From Otatea glauca (taxonomy: Eukaryota > Streptophyta > Magnoliopsida > Poales > Poaceae), in contig CM070715.1 in assembly GCA_036346275.1 (NCBI GenBank), positions 67,877,667-67,941,666 on the forward strand: a stretch of DNA of 64,000 nucleotides. Reading direction: 5' to 3'. Each line of letters begins with the position of its first letter. Position 1 is the first letter of the stretch. Positions 41,786 to 54,430 of the stretch are shown in pieces. The notes beneath the pieces are model-generated. The model worked only from the letters and a program-made list of their open reading frames with translations, did no database searches and had not been told where the DNA came from. A program made the translations under genes and the position numbers.

Positions 41786-44700
41786 TCATTTTGGTAACTC
41801 AACTTGCTTCCCAGGTTGGTTAGGAGTGCTTGCCCGTGGTTTCGGATCAGACCTAGCATTGGCAGATCGGTTCATCGAATTTTTATTGATTGGCCCCTTT
41901 CTTGCTCCCCCACCAACTGTTAGGGCACACACACATAACAAACATAAATACTTGCTGGATAATGGATTTGTTGATTTCACAGAAATTTCATGACAGCAAA
42001 AGGGAAGATGCATAACAAGTGCGTTTCTATACTTATGTATAACATGAAAAACATACAATAATCAGTGTGAGAGGGGATAGAAGGCAAAGCTCAGCTAGCT
42101 TCTTACGTCAAAGATCTTTACAAAATTCTTGCAGGAAAAAGTTTTGGTAAGCAGATCATACAATAATCAGGGTGAGAGGGGATAGAAGGCAAAGCTCAGC
42201 TAGCTTCTTACTTCAAAGATCTTTACAAAATTCTTGCAGGAAAAAGTTTTCGTAAGCAGATTACTAAGGCTTGCTAAGGGAATATGGGGGATAAATGAAT
42301 TTCAACCACTAATTTATTGTACAAAAGATAAACTAAAAAATGTGTTGTAGGATACACCACTTGGTATTCTGTAATACTATGGTTCTAATTGGTCCTTTTG
42401 GAAAAAAGGGCTACAAATAGTGTCCACAGTTTGCTGAATGACTGCCAATAAACAAGACAAGAAACCATTCTAGGAGGCAAGCATGTATACTACAAACGAC
42501 AGAGAGGCTGGAAGAGTTGTGACTATTGTGTGTTTACCGTTATTTGGCAGGGATAGCCGCTTCTTGGCAGGTGTATTCACCTGTGCGGGCCTTTCTTTTG
42601 GGTTGCACACAGGCAGAGAAGCTAGATCTGTTGGCTGGGAGCTGACTTCATCAAAAACTTCATCTGACAACTTCAACTTTTGTTTGGATGACCACAAAGA
42701 GGTGGAAGGAAGTGTACTGGCCGATCTCCCAAATAAAGTACAACTTACATCAGAATATGACTTTTTATGGTTTACACCTTTCTCCTTGCTCGGACCATTA
42801 GGAGTACTTGAAACTGGCACTTTGGTCTTTGGTGTGATCTGAGACTTTGTTTCCTCATCCTGCTTATCATCACACATTGATGTACTCTCTTTGGCATTAT
42901 TATCAAGTAACCTGTTCTCCCATGGACGCACAGCCATCCACCTCTCTAACCAGTTTGATCCCCAATGGCTATCATCATGTTCGAGTCCTTGCAGACTCGT
43001 AGGTTTCTGTTGCCTGGAACCAGCTTGCCGCTGACCAAGAGAAAAACACAACATAATGATTTTAGTGCGCTAATTGTCATTTATAATTTAAAATCATTTT
43101 CAAATGCTATCAATAGTTTGCTGTGGGACTCAGTTCAAATTAAAAATTATAGTACACTAGTAAAATTTTGGCTGTCAACCCGCGAATCCACGATTCAAAA
43201 ACACTAATAGACTATAATCAAGTGCACATTCAACAAACCTTTTGGTGCTAGATCATCAAGTTAACCTCACTTAACAAGTCTCAATCAGTTGATGTAAACA
43301 GTAGGTGTACCCTTGAAAATTACCTGATGAGTTAAAGCATAAGCCATTGCTCTCTCACGCTTGGCAGCAGCTTCCTGCCTTTTCAATACTTTAGCTTGCA
43401 TTTCTTCCATGGAACCAATACTGCCACACCAGCCTTCCTGCATTTGTTGTTGCAGAAGTGAAGAATGTTATCGCATAAACAATGTTTAGCCGAGAAACAA
43501 ATTTATCCCGCTCATATATGACTTGCTCTATTTTTCCATGCTTGAAAAACCAACTGATGACCAAATAACAATAGATAACGATCTCCAGGTCCAACAGGTC
43601 CTGAATGTTTTATTGCTGCAGTGGCTTATTTCAATTCTCAGTGGAATATCAAAGGCTTGAAGAAAAAACATTGTTCACTCACAGCATTCAGCTGGATAAA
43701 CACACAAAAATTGAATATTAAGAGCAAGACAACCCTTAATAAGATATTTTCCCTAACCCTAACTCAGGTACAGTTCAAGTCAGAAGATGCACTGTCTTCA
43801 GCTTGATGGCATGTGTAGTACCATTCCCACCTCCACCCTTCAACCGAACACTTATAACTAAATTTAACACGCCAAAAGGATGCAACAAAACTCATAGGAT
43901 GCTCTTTATAATTTTCAGTGTATTTTATTGCATTTCTTTTATAAAAAAAATATGATTGACTTGCTCTTGTTACCTGTATGTCCTAAGCAAATGAACAATG
44001 TAATTTATGGAACTAAATGATACATAGCATAGAATATTCGCTTCTACAGGATTTTGTGGCCTACCTCAATTTCTCGAGCATTATTCTCATGATCATCTTG
44101 TTCAGGAACCCTTTTCCGTGCCACTTGATTTTCTAAAGCAACACGAACTTGTCTTGCTCTGACACGAGCTTGGGCTCTTACCAGCTCTTGCATACACTGA
44201 AGTGTTTCTGCTGTCTGCTTTCTTACAATATGACCCCTAACTAGGGCCTGCAGTATCACTATTCCTTTCAATGCTCGTAAAGCCCGTCTAGCCTGGTAAG
44301 TATGGATGCAACACGAAAGATCAAAACGTCAGAACCAGAGAAATATGATGGATGCCTGAAAATCATGAGCTAAAATATTTTACTAAATCCATAGCTTCTT
44401 TAACCCATGCATGGTTATACACAAACAATTTTTTATCTGGATAATTTTAATTCAGGGCAAGAAGATTCAGTTTCACGATGTTTTTTTCCTGACTATCAAA
44501 TAATTAAGTAGGACCTCCTATTAGTAATTTTTTTTATTTTCTTAGCTTATCTAATTCGCATATAGCACAGCTTGCCCTTATCGTATTTTCTGACAATTTC
44601 CAAGTTGTTTAGTTGGATAAATAATTGAAATATGAATACAAGCGCATTCATTGTTTGGCAACATCATATTCTCTACATGGCAGAGCAAATAAAAGATTCT

Positions 44701-46033
44701 ATCAGTTATATAACATAACGGACTTCAAAGATAGCATACCAAGAATGCCCGAAACTCGGACTGTATAACTATTGCAGCCAAATCCTCTTTTCTAGTATGA
44801 TCTTCAGTCTGAGAGACATGTACTTCAAGTAATGTACTTTCTGAAGAAATGAAATTTGAAATCGTCTGTGTATTGGTGTCATCAGTTGATTGTTCACTTT
44901 GTACTGCAAGTGCACCTTCAGGATCTAGAGAATGCTTCCGTTTGTGTAGTGATTGAGTAGAAGAGCTCCTCTACAATATTTATGATACATTGTCATGATG
45001 GCAAGACAGGCCAATAAAAAGCAGCAGTTAAGACTTAATGTGGGGAAGTACATCAGTGAAAACTAATAAGTCAAGTAGGAAGATATTCCGACAAATTAAA
45101 ACATAGTAATGTACTCTGCTAGTTAGAAATTCGTGCTTACAAAGCAACACCTTTGTGCAAGGCGGATGAAAGACTGGAATACATATATACTCATACCATA
45201 AGTTTTGTCACATTCACATACTAACCTTGAGAAGTAAAATAAATAAGATATTTCAAAAAAGAATGAGAAGTTCACTTATTGAATAAAGGACAACGCAATC
45301 ATCTAGTTGCGCACAAATCAATCATCTATCCATCATTGACAGACAAGTTAATCATTAAAAACTAAAACATGCCTCAAGTGCTCAATGACAACTTTATTCG
45401 AATATGTTTTTTTATCTTTCTTTTCTCTCGTAGGTGAGGGGATAGAGGCATTTTTGCAGTAACGGCATATTGTGAGCAACCCAAAACATTTGCTAAATAA
45501 TGTTAACAATGATTTTCTTCATGTTCCATATTATTCTGTATTGTTAATTGAAAATTGGAATACATGTAATATCTCTATTTAGCACTGTTGACAATGAAAC
45601 AGAGTTGTTGAGCAACAAGTCTGTGCCAAAGACATGTCAACAACAGCACTTGTGAGGCATCCGACGAACCAGCTTTGGTAAACCATCTAATCCTTTGCAG
45701 TTTTGCTCATTCTTTAAGATTTGTCATGTCCCACAGAGAGAGACAAAAACCAGATGCATATGCACCTATCAAGTTATGCTCATAAAAGAAGAAAATGAAA
45801 AGAAAAGTCAAAAAATAATCATTGCTTCAGACTTCAGAGTATGGTTAAGTCGACCAAAATATTATTATAAGCCATTCAATGAAATTACACCATACAAAAT
45901 ATAAGTGAATACCATGACTTACAGTTTCACTGCTCTCGGCATTCTGTGCCTTTTCTTGCTTTTCTGAATTTTGCCCCTTTTCTTGCTTTCTTATGCCAAC
46001 CAGTGATTTAATCCACTTGGATGAAATACCCAT
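41786..46033 (-). CDS. IQ67-domain (IQD) calmodulin-binding protein, six coding exons
   Basis: Coding exons on the minus strand are 46033-45923, 44970-44740, 44292-44065, 43437-43324, 43030-42538 and 41916-41786. All introns have GT..AG ends, and the joined frame is open for 435 residues. The protein starts MGISSKWIKSLVG. The IQ67 domain covers about residues 99-165, with the IQ motif I-Q at 106-107 (IQSEFRAFL, then ARRALRALKG) and following LQALVRGHIV and QCMQELVRAQARVRA stretches. The phase-0 intron after residue 114 is the position conserved in the IQD family. A second IQD motif, WGSNWLERWM, is at about 251-260, and the C-terminus is basic with KKRLSLPN. IQD proteins bind calmodulin and associate with microtubules or the nucleus; that is family knowledge. 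The N-terminus recalls the IQD5-type group. This is the only intact host gene here. Confidence 0.93.
42052..42261. repeat. 105-bp tandem duplication in the last IQD intron
   Basis: The block beginning CATACAATAATCAG and ending GTAAGCAGAT occurs twice in a row (42052-42156 and 42157-42261) with about four substitutions. It lies wholly within the intron 42537-41917 and does not touch splice sites. Confidence 0.92.
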
Positions 46034-47575
46034 GATAACCCAACCTTTCCTTCTAGTTCACTGACCAAAGACCTGCATTTAGAATATTGCAATGTTTACT
46101 GTGCTGATGAAGTAAAGCTACCTTCTGCTTAAAACTAAAGCAAAAGAACAAAGAGGATGTATAGCATAAAACCAAGAAACTCAACATCACAGTTGCCAGA
46201 ATTTCAAGCAACGTATAGATGTACTTCTGTAAAAGCTACCACAGGCAACTCGCTGAAACAAGAATCAAAATATTCAGAAGTCTTCACATGAACCGTGATC
46301 CATGGAAGTAAGCATAACTAGCACAAATTATCAAAGTCAATGATTAATGGCAGTCCAATAAAGAACCTAACTAATATGATAAGGTCAGCTGAAAGCAACC
46401 AAAAATATTCTGTCATTCCTTCATCTGGTGGTTGGCATTCTCACTGAGAACTGAAAGTATACAACACCAGTGAAGAAACCAAAATGCTGACAGCTAATGC
46501 TGCACAGAAACATAATTGATAGTCAATGCATAAATTATTTTGCACATCAGATTGAAATTGAAGAACTCTCCATCAGATCACTTGAAAATAAGCACCGTAT
46601 AGACTAGTATCAAAGTACGCAACTGACGCACATGTAGTCCAGAAAAATAAGAGAAATGCACTTTCAGAGACGTTGCAAAATTCGTGCAAAATGTGGCAGA
46701 CTTTCGTGTTTCATGAGCGCAGCCATCAATCGACTAAAAATCAGAAACAAGTCCCGAATGAGATGCAGTTCAAATAAAAAATTCGAAACTTGCAGGAGAC
46801 ACAAAAGTACAAAACGCAAGATATACTGATTGCTCAACAATAGGACACCAAACATTAGACCCAGGAAGCAAGTAGCTACAAGATTCATCAGAACTTTACA
46901 CAAAAAAACCAAAAGGAGGCATGGCTAACTCTCAAAAGAAATCAGCTTTGAGCACCAAAATCTCCAGTGCTGCAAAAGGAAACAAAAAAAAAATGGATTC
47001 TGACACCATTTCCAACAAAATCGAACAACATTTGGCCAAACAGAACCAAAAAGGGGCAAAGATTTCTAGAAATGGAACCTTTTTATAACACTATCAAAAT
47101 TCTTGCAAAAATGCAAGCAGCAATGATGAGCATACACACAGATTGGCTCGAAACTCCGCAGTTTTTTCAAACAAAAATAGCAATCGAATTCCAAGAATCG
47201 AACACACGTATATTTATCCTATCCCCAAGCAGGCACAACGCAACCGAACCAACAGAAGCAAGAATAGCTCCGACGGTAAAAAAAAATATCCCAAAATCCA
47301 GAAAGAATGCGACCCACATCCAAGAACATGCCCATCAATCGTTCAATCGGGTCCCAAAATTGGACGAACTTCGCACCCCAAAAATCCCAAAAGACGAACA
47401 AACAGCCAAGAGTCGCTCAGCAAAATGCCCCAAGAATGCGTAATTCTTGGCATCGCACGGGTTGGGGCTCACCTCAGCAGCGAAGATGAGAGCCTAAGAC
47501 GGGAGGGTCGAGACCATTCCCTCCCCTCGCTCTCCTGTCCTGTCCTCTCCCTCTCTTTCGTTCTTCCTGCCTTTG
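46034..47575 (-). other. 5' UTR of the IQD gene with a 1.4-kb leader intron
   Basis: A splice donor GAG|GTGAGCC ends a first noncoding exon at 47473, and an acceptor ATGCAG|GTCTTTGG opens the second exon at 46072, 39 bases before the ATG at 46033. The intron (46073-47471/2) is AT-rich without open frames. Transcription start is inferred at about 47575 from the TATA box. The short C-rich exon (about 100 bases) is CT/GA-rich as often seen in plant leaders. Leader introns of this type often raise expression; that is general knowledge. Confidence 0.7.
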
Positions 47576-47601
47576 GGTTTCGATTCTTTTTTTTTCTCCC
47601 C

Positions 47602-47610
47602 TTTATAGCC
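47602..47610 (-). promoter_or_regulatory. TATA box of the IQD gene
   Basis: On the minus strand the sequence reads GGGCTATAAAGGGGAG, with TATAAAG about 135 bases upstream of the leader donor site and next to a long A/T tract. It is the best promoter word upstream of the gene and lies about 125 bases from the hAT element at 47737. Confidence 0.65.
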
Positions 47611-47736
47611 CTTTTCGTTTCTTTGAAGGAAATTTTTTTGGGGGAAAAAGATGGTCGCAAATCGAGGAGATAACAGTTGCCTCCAAGCCCTTCTGAAATG
47701 TTTTGTTTTTTATAATCCTTTACCGCAACTGTTAGC

Positions 47737-48654
47737 CAGGGTTAACAATTTCGTTTTCGAACTGAATTTCGAGAATTGCTCGGCACCGGTTTTTCGCGAA
47801 ACGGTCGAAGTCAGTAAAACCGATCGGTTTGCGAAAGTCAAGCAATTGGTCAAACCAATTCAAAAAAGCGAAAACCGGTCGAAAAGCTCGAAAACGGTCG
47901 GTTTAAATCAAAACCGACGACGAAGGAAAAATGGTGGAAATGAAAGCAAAAATTGAAAAAAATACAAAAAAATTTGAAAAAATTACATAAAATCCCAATT
48001 AATCTATAAAACACCTCAGAGAAATTTAAATAATTTTTGAAATCATTTGTTACTTCTAAAAAATCCAAAACAGCAATTAAGGAAGAGGAACAAAGATATT
48101 GTCAGATTTTTATAAATATTTAAAAGATTTTTTATATTCTGAAAATTTAATGTAACCATAAATAGTTCCAAAGTATTATGTAATAAAATTTTAAAAAATA
48201 TTAGACTTCATTTAGTACCTATATAAAATCAAAAATAGAAGAGCATATCTGATGATAATATCACTTTGAATTTTTAAAAATACACATATCGATCATCTTA
48301 CGAAAATTTTACATAATCATTTTAAATAAGTTATAACATCACAAAAAAGTTTAAGAAATATTAGACTTCATTTTGTGCCCCTAGAAAATAAAAACTAAAG
48401 AGCGTATATTGTGACAGTATCCTTTGTCGAATTTTTAAAAATGTCGTGTCGATAATAATCTCAAAATTTTATACAATCATTAGGATGGTCTCAGGACTGC
48501 ACAAAAAATTTCAAATTTTTTGACACTTTTCTGAAATTTCTTCAAAATTTTTAAATTTACTATTCATCGAGCGGTTTTAGAGCGGTTTTACTTAGAGAAA
48601 ACTCGGCGCGGCCGGTTTTAAAACCATTGGTTTTCATCGGCATTTTAAACCCTG
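47737..48654 (+). mobile_element. hAT-type non-autonomous element, 918 bp, perfect TSD CTGTTAGC
   Basis: Left end CAGGGTTAACAA at 47737, right end TTTAAACCCTG at 48654, both flanked by CTGTTAGC (47729-47736 and 48655-48662), an exact 8-bp duplication. Subterminal regions carry repeated GGTCGGTTT/AACCGATCGG words. The body matches the element at 39056. No transposase. It sits immediately upstream of the IQD promoter. Confidence 0.93.
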
Positions 48655-48662
48655 CTGTTAGC

Positions 48663-50811
48663 TCCACCTCCGTCCGCTTAGTTCACCTCGTGCTTGATTA
48701 TCAAGCTTAACAAGTTATTATTATATTTTAAATTGATATAATTCTATATAAAATTATTTTATTTATAAATTAAGTGGTTATTTCAAATTCAAGCTACCGA
48801 GTCACTAACGAACTGAGCTTCATTAATATTTTTTTGTTCAAAATAGATTAAATTTAATTTTTAAAATGATTAGCTATTGTAATCAAAGTAATTTTGATTC
48901 GTACCCTAACGCAGGCTAGCATGGAAACTCGGCCTAGCCTAACAAGGACCGGATTAGGCGGTTTAGGATTAGCGGGTTACACGGGTTGAATAGGTTGCTT
49001 TCTGCCTTTGGTAGTTGGCCTAGCCAAAGACATACGAAGCTAACTAGCCAATGGGCATTGCTTGTCTCCGTATTTTCTTCAACCAAGCAAAGCAAGCAGC
49101 GTCGTCATAGCTATTGGAGTCCATGGCTCATGTTCAAGCTCCATCGCTACCACTTGAGTAAACCGCCTCCACTCTTCTCGAGCTCCGGCTCTATCTTGCA
49201 GCGGCGCCGTTTGCAGCCATCGCAACCTTCCCTCCAAACTCCAGCAAACACCGCGAGCTATCAGCCTCTGCCTGAACTTCCCCTCTCGACCCCAATGTGT
49301 CGCCTAGCCCCAAAATCTGAGTCGCCACCGCCTCGTTCCGCTAGGCTATCACACCGCGCTCGTCTTTGTCCATGGCTCCCGCCCGCTTGTCATCCTCACC
49401 TGGATCCTGCTCCCTAACCCACTTTAGCTTCTCTTCGAAGCGCCACTACCTCGCACAAGCCGTGTGATTGCTCAGCTAGTGGATATGATGGCCGCAATGG
49501 CCGCACCATCCCGTGTTCTTCTTTCAAGCAAGCCTCCCTTGTTTCTTAACGGTTTCAACGTTTTATGTAGACCCAACCTGTACACAAAACTGCAAAAGCG
49601 GGGTGGGTCAAGCGGTTTGGGATAGAACCGTGAACAATTCCCATGGGCTACCACATCCTGCGCCACCTTCCTTCTTCTCCCCCACACGCACTTCACCTCT
49701 TCTCCTTCGCCGGCGGTGGCGAACGATGGTGAGGTTAGGATTATGGTTTTCACGGGTTAGGGGAAGGTATCATCGGGAACCTAGGGTATAGCGGGAGGGA
49801 GAGGCAACGACTTAACGGTGGATGACAAGGCTGACGAGATGGTGGTGGCACCACCAGTAGCAGTCTCGGAGGAGGATGGATTGCGGCACAGCGATGATGG
49901 CATGGACGACTTAAGGTGGGTGGGGCTTGCGGCAATGGTGAGCGAGGAGTAGTAATGGTGAGGTGCCATCGGCTGCAGAGGTGGTGGGGGAGGCGCGGCG
50001 AGTGGTGAAGGCGCCGGGGGTAGTTCCGGGAGCCACAGGGGAGGTAGGCTGGGGGCGGCGGTTGAAGGAGTCACCAATGGCAGTGACAGAGGATGGGAAG
50101 AAATGCGGCGACAGTAGAGTCTATCTACCCTCCCTGCTTGATTCTTCTTTAATCTTAGTTAGTATCCGCATCTACATGAGTTTTTGGTCACTGCTCTGTT
50201 TGATCTTGATGTTGCCTATGAGATTTCAGATTTGAGGCACTTTTCTTCTTGGTTTAATTGACTTGTCTTACCTCTTTTGGTCTCAATTTCGATCTTATGA
50301 TGATATTTCCTAAAACAATTCATCTAAGAGAGATGAAAGGCAAAAGAGAGATAGAGTGATGGTGGTGGCTGCCATAGGAGAGGTGAAAGAGGTGGGGCAT
50401 GGCAGGGGTGGAGGAAGAGGTCAGTGGTATTGTTGTCTAAATTTTTCTATAATGGTGTTTCTCTAATTTTGCTCGAGAGCAGAACTTTATAGTGGCATAT
50501 CTCAGAACCAAAAACTTTATAGTGGCATATATCTTATAATTTATTTGAGCAATCCACAGAACATAAGCAAGAATATCTAGCGATCGATGAATAAAATAGG
50601 ACAACAAATATGGGTTGCATATATCGTGTGACATACCTGATGGCATCAACTCTTGATTCTTGATTTCTTGCAGGGTTGTTCATGAGTTTGCTCAAAGCAC
50701 AATATTCCATCTTCCACTGTAACGCAAATAAACCATCAGTTCATCACCGAAGCCAGATTAACAGCATGCTTGGTCGGCAAGGAGGACAACCTTCAATCTT
50801 ACTGGCTGCAA
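48663..50811. other. Unassigned sequence upstream of the IQD gene
   Basis: AT-rich to about 48900, then GC-rich with proline/serine-rich frames (for example 48986-49417, 143 codons) and a G-rich block at 49780-50100. No known domain, splice structure or terminal repeats could be recognised. It could be a decayed transposon or captured gene fragments. Confidence 0.45.
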
Positions 50812-51151
50812 ATATATCATTTGTGATCTAAATGATATCATCATGTCCATGCTACAAACAGCGTTTGACATGGTGCCAAGCGATGCATGTGCTAGCCATG
50901 TCAGACGTGGCAACAGTCGATGTATCGGACTCTGATTCAATTTCCTTCTTCAGATTCTAATCGTTAGTCTATATATGTACCCTGTAGTCACACGATTTAC
51001 ATACACCGAAGTTCTACGTGCTTGTAATCTCTCCTTATAAAGCGATATTTCGCTTTCGTGCGTCTATGCCTTTTCCCCAAAAGGTTTTTCACATTAAATT
51101 CATATATCTCGTTCCCCTCATCTACTATTTTTGTGATAAGTTTTTGTAACA
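50812..51151 (+). mobile_element. 5' LTR of the decayed copia-like element
   Basis: Its left border is set only by alignment with 53355 onward and may be off by some tens of bases. The right end is fixed by the primer-binding site three bases later. Confidence 0.6.
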
Positions 51152-51153
51152 AG

Positions 51154-51166
51154 TGATATCAAAGCT
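51154..51166 (+). other. Primer-binding site of the copia-like element
   Basis: TGATATCAAAGCT resembles the TGGTATCAGAGC consensus for initiator Met tRNA with a few changes. It follows the CA end of the LTR closely. Confidence 0.6.
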
Positions 51167-51373
51167 TTGGGTTAGAGTGCAAGCTACTACCTCGGAAGGA
51201 GCAATCTCGATGCTCGGAGCGGCCATTGCGCGATTCCACGATAACGCACGACGACAATTTCAGTGTCAAGGTTTCAAAGGCAGCCATCGAATTGGTCACG
51301 TCGCTTCATCTTGACGACTCGGCAACTCATTGTTTTTCTGCTACATCGAAGAAATGGTTTCGCCAAAATGAAG

Positions 51374-51440
51374 TACTCCCTTCGTTCCTAAATAAATGTC
51401 TTTCTAGCTTTTAAATTTTGTTTCTAAGGACATATCATTC
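51374..51440. mobile_element. Stowaway-like (Tc1/mariner) terminus, fragment
   Basis: TACTCCCTTCGTTCCTAAAT followed by AAATGTCTTTCTAG is the well-known left end of grass Stowaway elements including the TA target. No matching right end was found in the following 500 bases, so only a fragment seems present. Confidence 0.65.
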
Positions 51441-53413
51441 TACCATTTCGAGGTGACTTCTTACCATTTTTTTCCTTATATGCCCCTCCCTTTTAGCTAT
51501 TTTCAATGTCATTTATTTCCATAAACTTGAGTAAGAAACACCATCTAAAGAGTAATAAAGAGAGTTAATACAGTCTTGAGTAGATGTGCCTTCGTAAAAG
51601 TGCAAGAAACTAGGAAGTAGGCTGTATCAGAAGGTGTCGGTGATAGCATGTCGAACTTCGGTTATTTAAGTCTACACCCAGCAAGCCCGCAAGGAACAGA
51701 GAACCAGCCATCCAGAGCAGCACACTACACATCTGTTGCTAGGTCCTTGCATTGAAGAGTGGTGTAACAAGCCTTGCGTGATTCAAAAGGTCGATTCCGA
51801 CCAAAACTCGAGGAAGCCATTCGATTGGGATAAGAAAAAAAAAGAAGGCAACAACAAGATAGCACGCATTGAAACCCTAGGCATCAGACAATCGGTTTGT
51901 GATTTTTGTAATTTTGGCGTTTATGGGTGCACATGAACAAGCCTAGCAGGAAGCCTCCAATGATGTTTTGTTTCACGTATGTAGATGTGTACCGAGATTG
52001 TACTCTAATTAGATGATTTCAACTCATCTCGACTCTATTCCCAACTCTAATTAGGTAATTTCGACTTGCCTCTACTCTGTTCCCAACTCAACTCCTACTT
52101 GACATCGATCCACACCATATTGAGAGTTGACATACACTCTATCTTGGCGACTATTCTAGCACTCATCCACTAGTATCATCGCCTGTGCCATCGAGCACAA
52201 TGCCCAGGAACCGTCCTACGCCATCTTCATCGACGATCTTCGTCTCCCATCAAGAGACTGTGTCATTGGGGTCTATTGTTTTGCATGCTTTTGTTGGAGG
52301 TGGAGTACACTACAACTTAGGCGTTGTGTTTATTATTAGCAGCATCCACGTGGGATAAATCTCTAGTGATTTCTTCGATGATCTATCATCTTCTATGGGT
52401 TGTGGTAAGATCTGCATATGAGGAGTCTAAGGTGTAGTTGCAGACTTTGAATACAACATTGTTATTGAGTTCATTTGGGATACGCTTGATCGAAGAGACA
52501 TTGGAAAATATCAAAGCTACAGGGACAATTGAATTTGGTGTTTCAATCACCATTTGGATACGTTGCAAATTTAGATTGCTTACACAACCGTTATAGAGGC
52601 TTTGGCAACATTCAATTTCAGAAGTTTGATGACACCAGTGGCAGCTAGCATGATACTCTCTAGAGTTCTACTGCTTGAAAGTGAAGGTTTTGTCACAAAT
52701 TTCAATTTGAGATGAAGGTTTTAAGTGCAAGGAGTTTGTTTTTGCATGGATATTACAATGTTTGTCTAGTTGTCATAGCTTATATGAAGGGTCTATTACA
52801 ATTTCTACTCTATTAACGGCATGAGAGTTCCTTTCATTCAGATGGTTTTACATTAGTAGATTGAACCATATCATGGATTTTATTTACTTTTTAGACGACA
52901 GTTTGATGTATGTGATGGCACCCATTCAAGTTGATCTTTCAATGAGTGTTGTTTGCCAAGTTTTGTGTTCCAGACGGAGCATGAAAAATTCCATGAGATG
53001 AGTTCTTCACTATTTATCCAACACCATAGGTGATGTCTTGACTTATGCCAGTTTTGATGATTGAGCATTTGGATTAGGAAGTCAGTTACACAGACTTCGA
53101 CTTTGTTGGGATAATGAATTATTGAAGATCCAAATTTTTTCGTCTACTTTGTTGATAGCTATGTGCTTGCACCGGCTAGTGGTTGCTCAATTTTGTATCA
53201 CAAGAAGTGTTTGGACAAGACTATTTTGGTCTTTCTTGTTGAAGATTAGTCCGATGGACTTTGGAGACACAAAGTTTGTTGATGAAGACTAGAGGAGATT
53301 TTATTATTTTGGCTATAGGAGCGAATTCGTTTTAAAGATGGAGATTTGTTAAAGTGTGATCCGAATTCGTCATCGTGTCCATGACGGACACAACGTCAGA
53401 CATGGTGCTAAGT

Positions 53414-54430
53414 TGTGATGCCCTAAAATTCCTAAAGTTATTTAATTGAGTTCCAAAATCTCCTTTCTACACATTCTTGCCTTTTCAAAATCTTTTGCAT
53501 TAAAGAAAAAGTTTTCCTAATTGTTTAGACGCTGTTTTTGAATTTTAAAAATTAATTAACACTTGAAAAGTGCTTGAAAATAATTGCTTTGGGTTCTAAA
53601 TAATCTAGAGACCCTTCAAAAATTTCATATTTTTTGGATTTGGTTTGCTAGTTTTAAAAAAATAATCCTGTTTTGTGTGATTAAATCAATTAGAAAATAT
53701 TTTTATAAATCTGTTTCTATCCATGGACCGATTTCTCTCCTCCTGGCCTAGCCCAGTTCTTGTTCCAGCCCATCTCCATCCCGCGTGCCATTCTCCCATA
53801 ACCACCCTTGTTTTTCATCTTTCTCCATGTGAAGATGCCCCGCCGAGTCTGCCTTCCCTTCTCCCTCCGTCGCTGACAGCCAGGCCCACTCGTGACCCTT
53901 CATCTTCCACACACTGCATGACAGCCATGGAGAGAGAGAGCTTCTGATACTGTAGCTCTACAGTGCACACCTGCAAAAGCCTATGCTACTGCCTTCCTTG
54001 AGCTACCTTCTCGAAGCCCTATGTTGTCTCCTCCAAATCGAAGACAGCATCCAACACGAGCCACCGCCATCTATCTTATTCACATCTTTTCCTGTGGAGC
54101 CGGGAGTTCTCAATGAGTAGAGTCCCCTCATCTCACCACAAAGCCATCGCTGATTGCGTCTAAAACTTAGTCATCCCTCATTGCTTCCATTTTTCCTAGT
54201 TGTTGCTCATCTCCCTCACCGAGTCGTTCAAAATGCCATCGTCACCCTTAGCTCCGATGCATGCCTACTGCCACGCTCCGTCATTGCCGTACCCCAGAAT
54301 GATAAAGAAACCTGAGTTTTCGGGCACCCAGAACCCCTCGAGACTATGTTCTCGAGCCACGCTTAGATCCACGCATCCAAGCACGCCATGGACCATGTGT
54401 TTGGGAATATTTCCTAACATTAAGCCCTAT
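53414..54430 (+). mobile_element. Left part of a gypsy-type LTR inserted in the copia-like 3' LTR
   Basis: It starts TGTGATGCCCTAAAATTCC abruptly within the copia-like LTR. An AT-rich first 300 bases is followed by a GC-rich block (53740-54400) with 'ggcctagccca' words, the same block order as the Tekay-type LTRs. The right border is not recognisable. No open frame of interest. Confidence 0.5.

Larger units (their letters stand above)
50812..53413 (+). mobile_element. Decayed short-LTR copia-like element
   Basis: A 5' LTR of about 340 bp (50812-51151) carries TATATATG near 50973, ends TTTTGTAACA and is followed by a primer site TGATATCAAAGC (51154). The start of a second LTR is at about 53348 (TGTTAAAGTGTGATCC) and matches the first over about 60 bases, for example CATCGTGTCCATG and GACATGGTGCTAAG at 53390. 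It is cut at 53414 by another LTR. The 2.2-kb interior shows a possible gag start near 51180 and otherwise no clear pol motifs, so it may be a non-autonomous or very old copy. Confidence 0.6.

Noticed and set aside
42470..43054. IQD exon reading straight to a stop at 42470 as the protein end
   Set aside because: A donor at 42537 and an acceptor at 41917 join to a better C-terminus in the correct phase; the read-through tail is intron sequence.
48986..49417. 143-codon open frame, serine/proline-rich
   Set aside because: Low-complexity composition, no recognisable domain, no splice or promoter context; GC-rich sequence gives such frames by chance.
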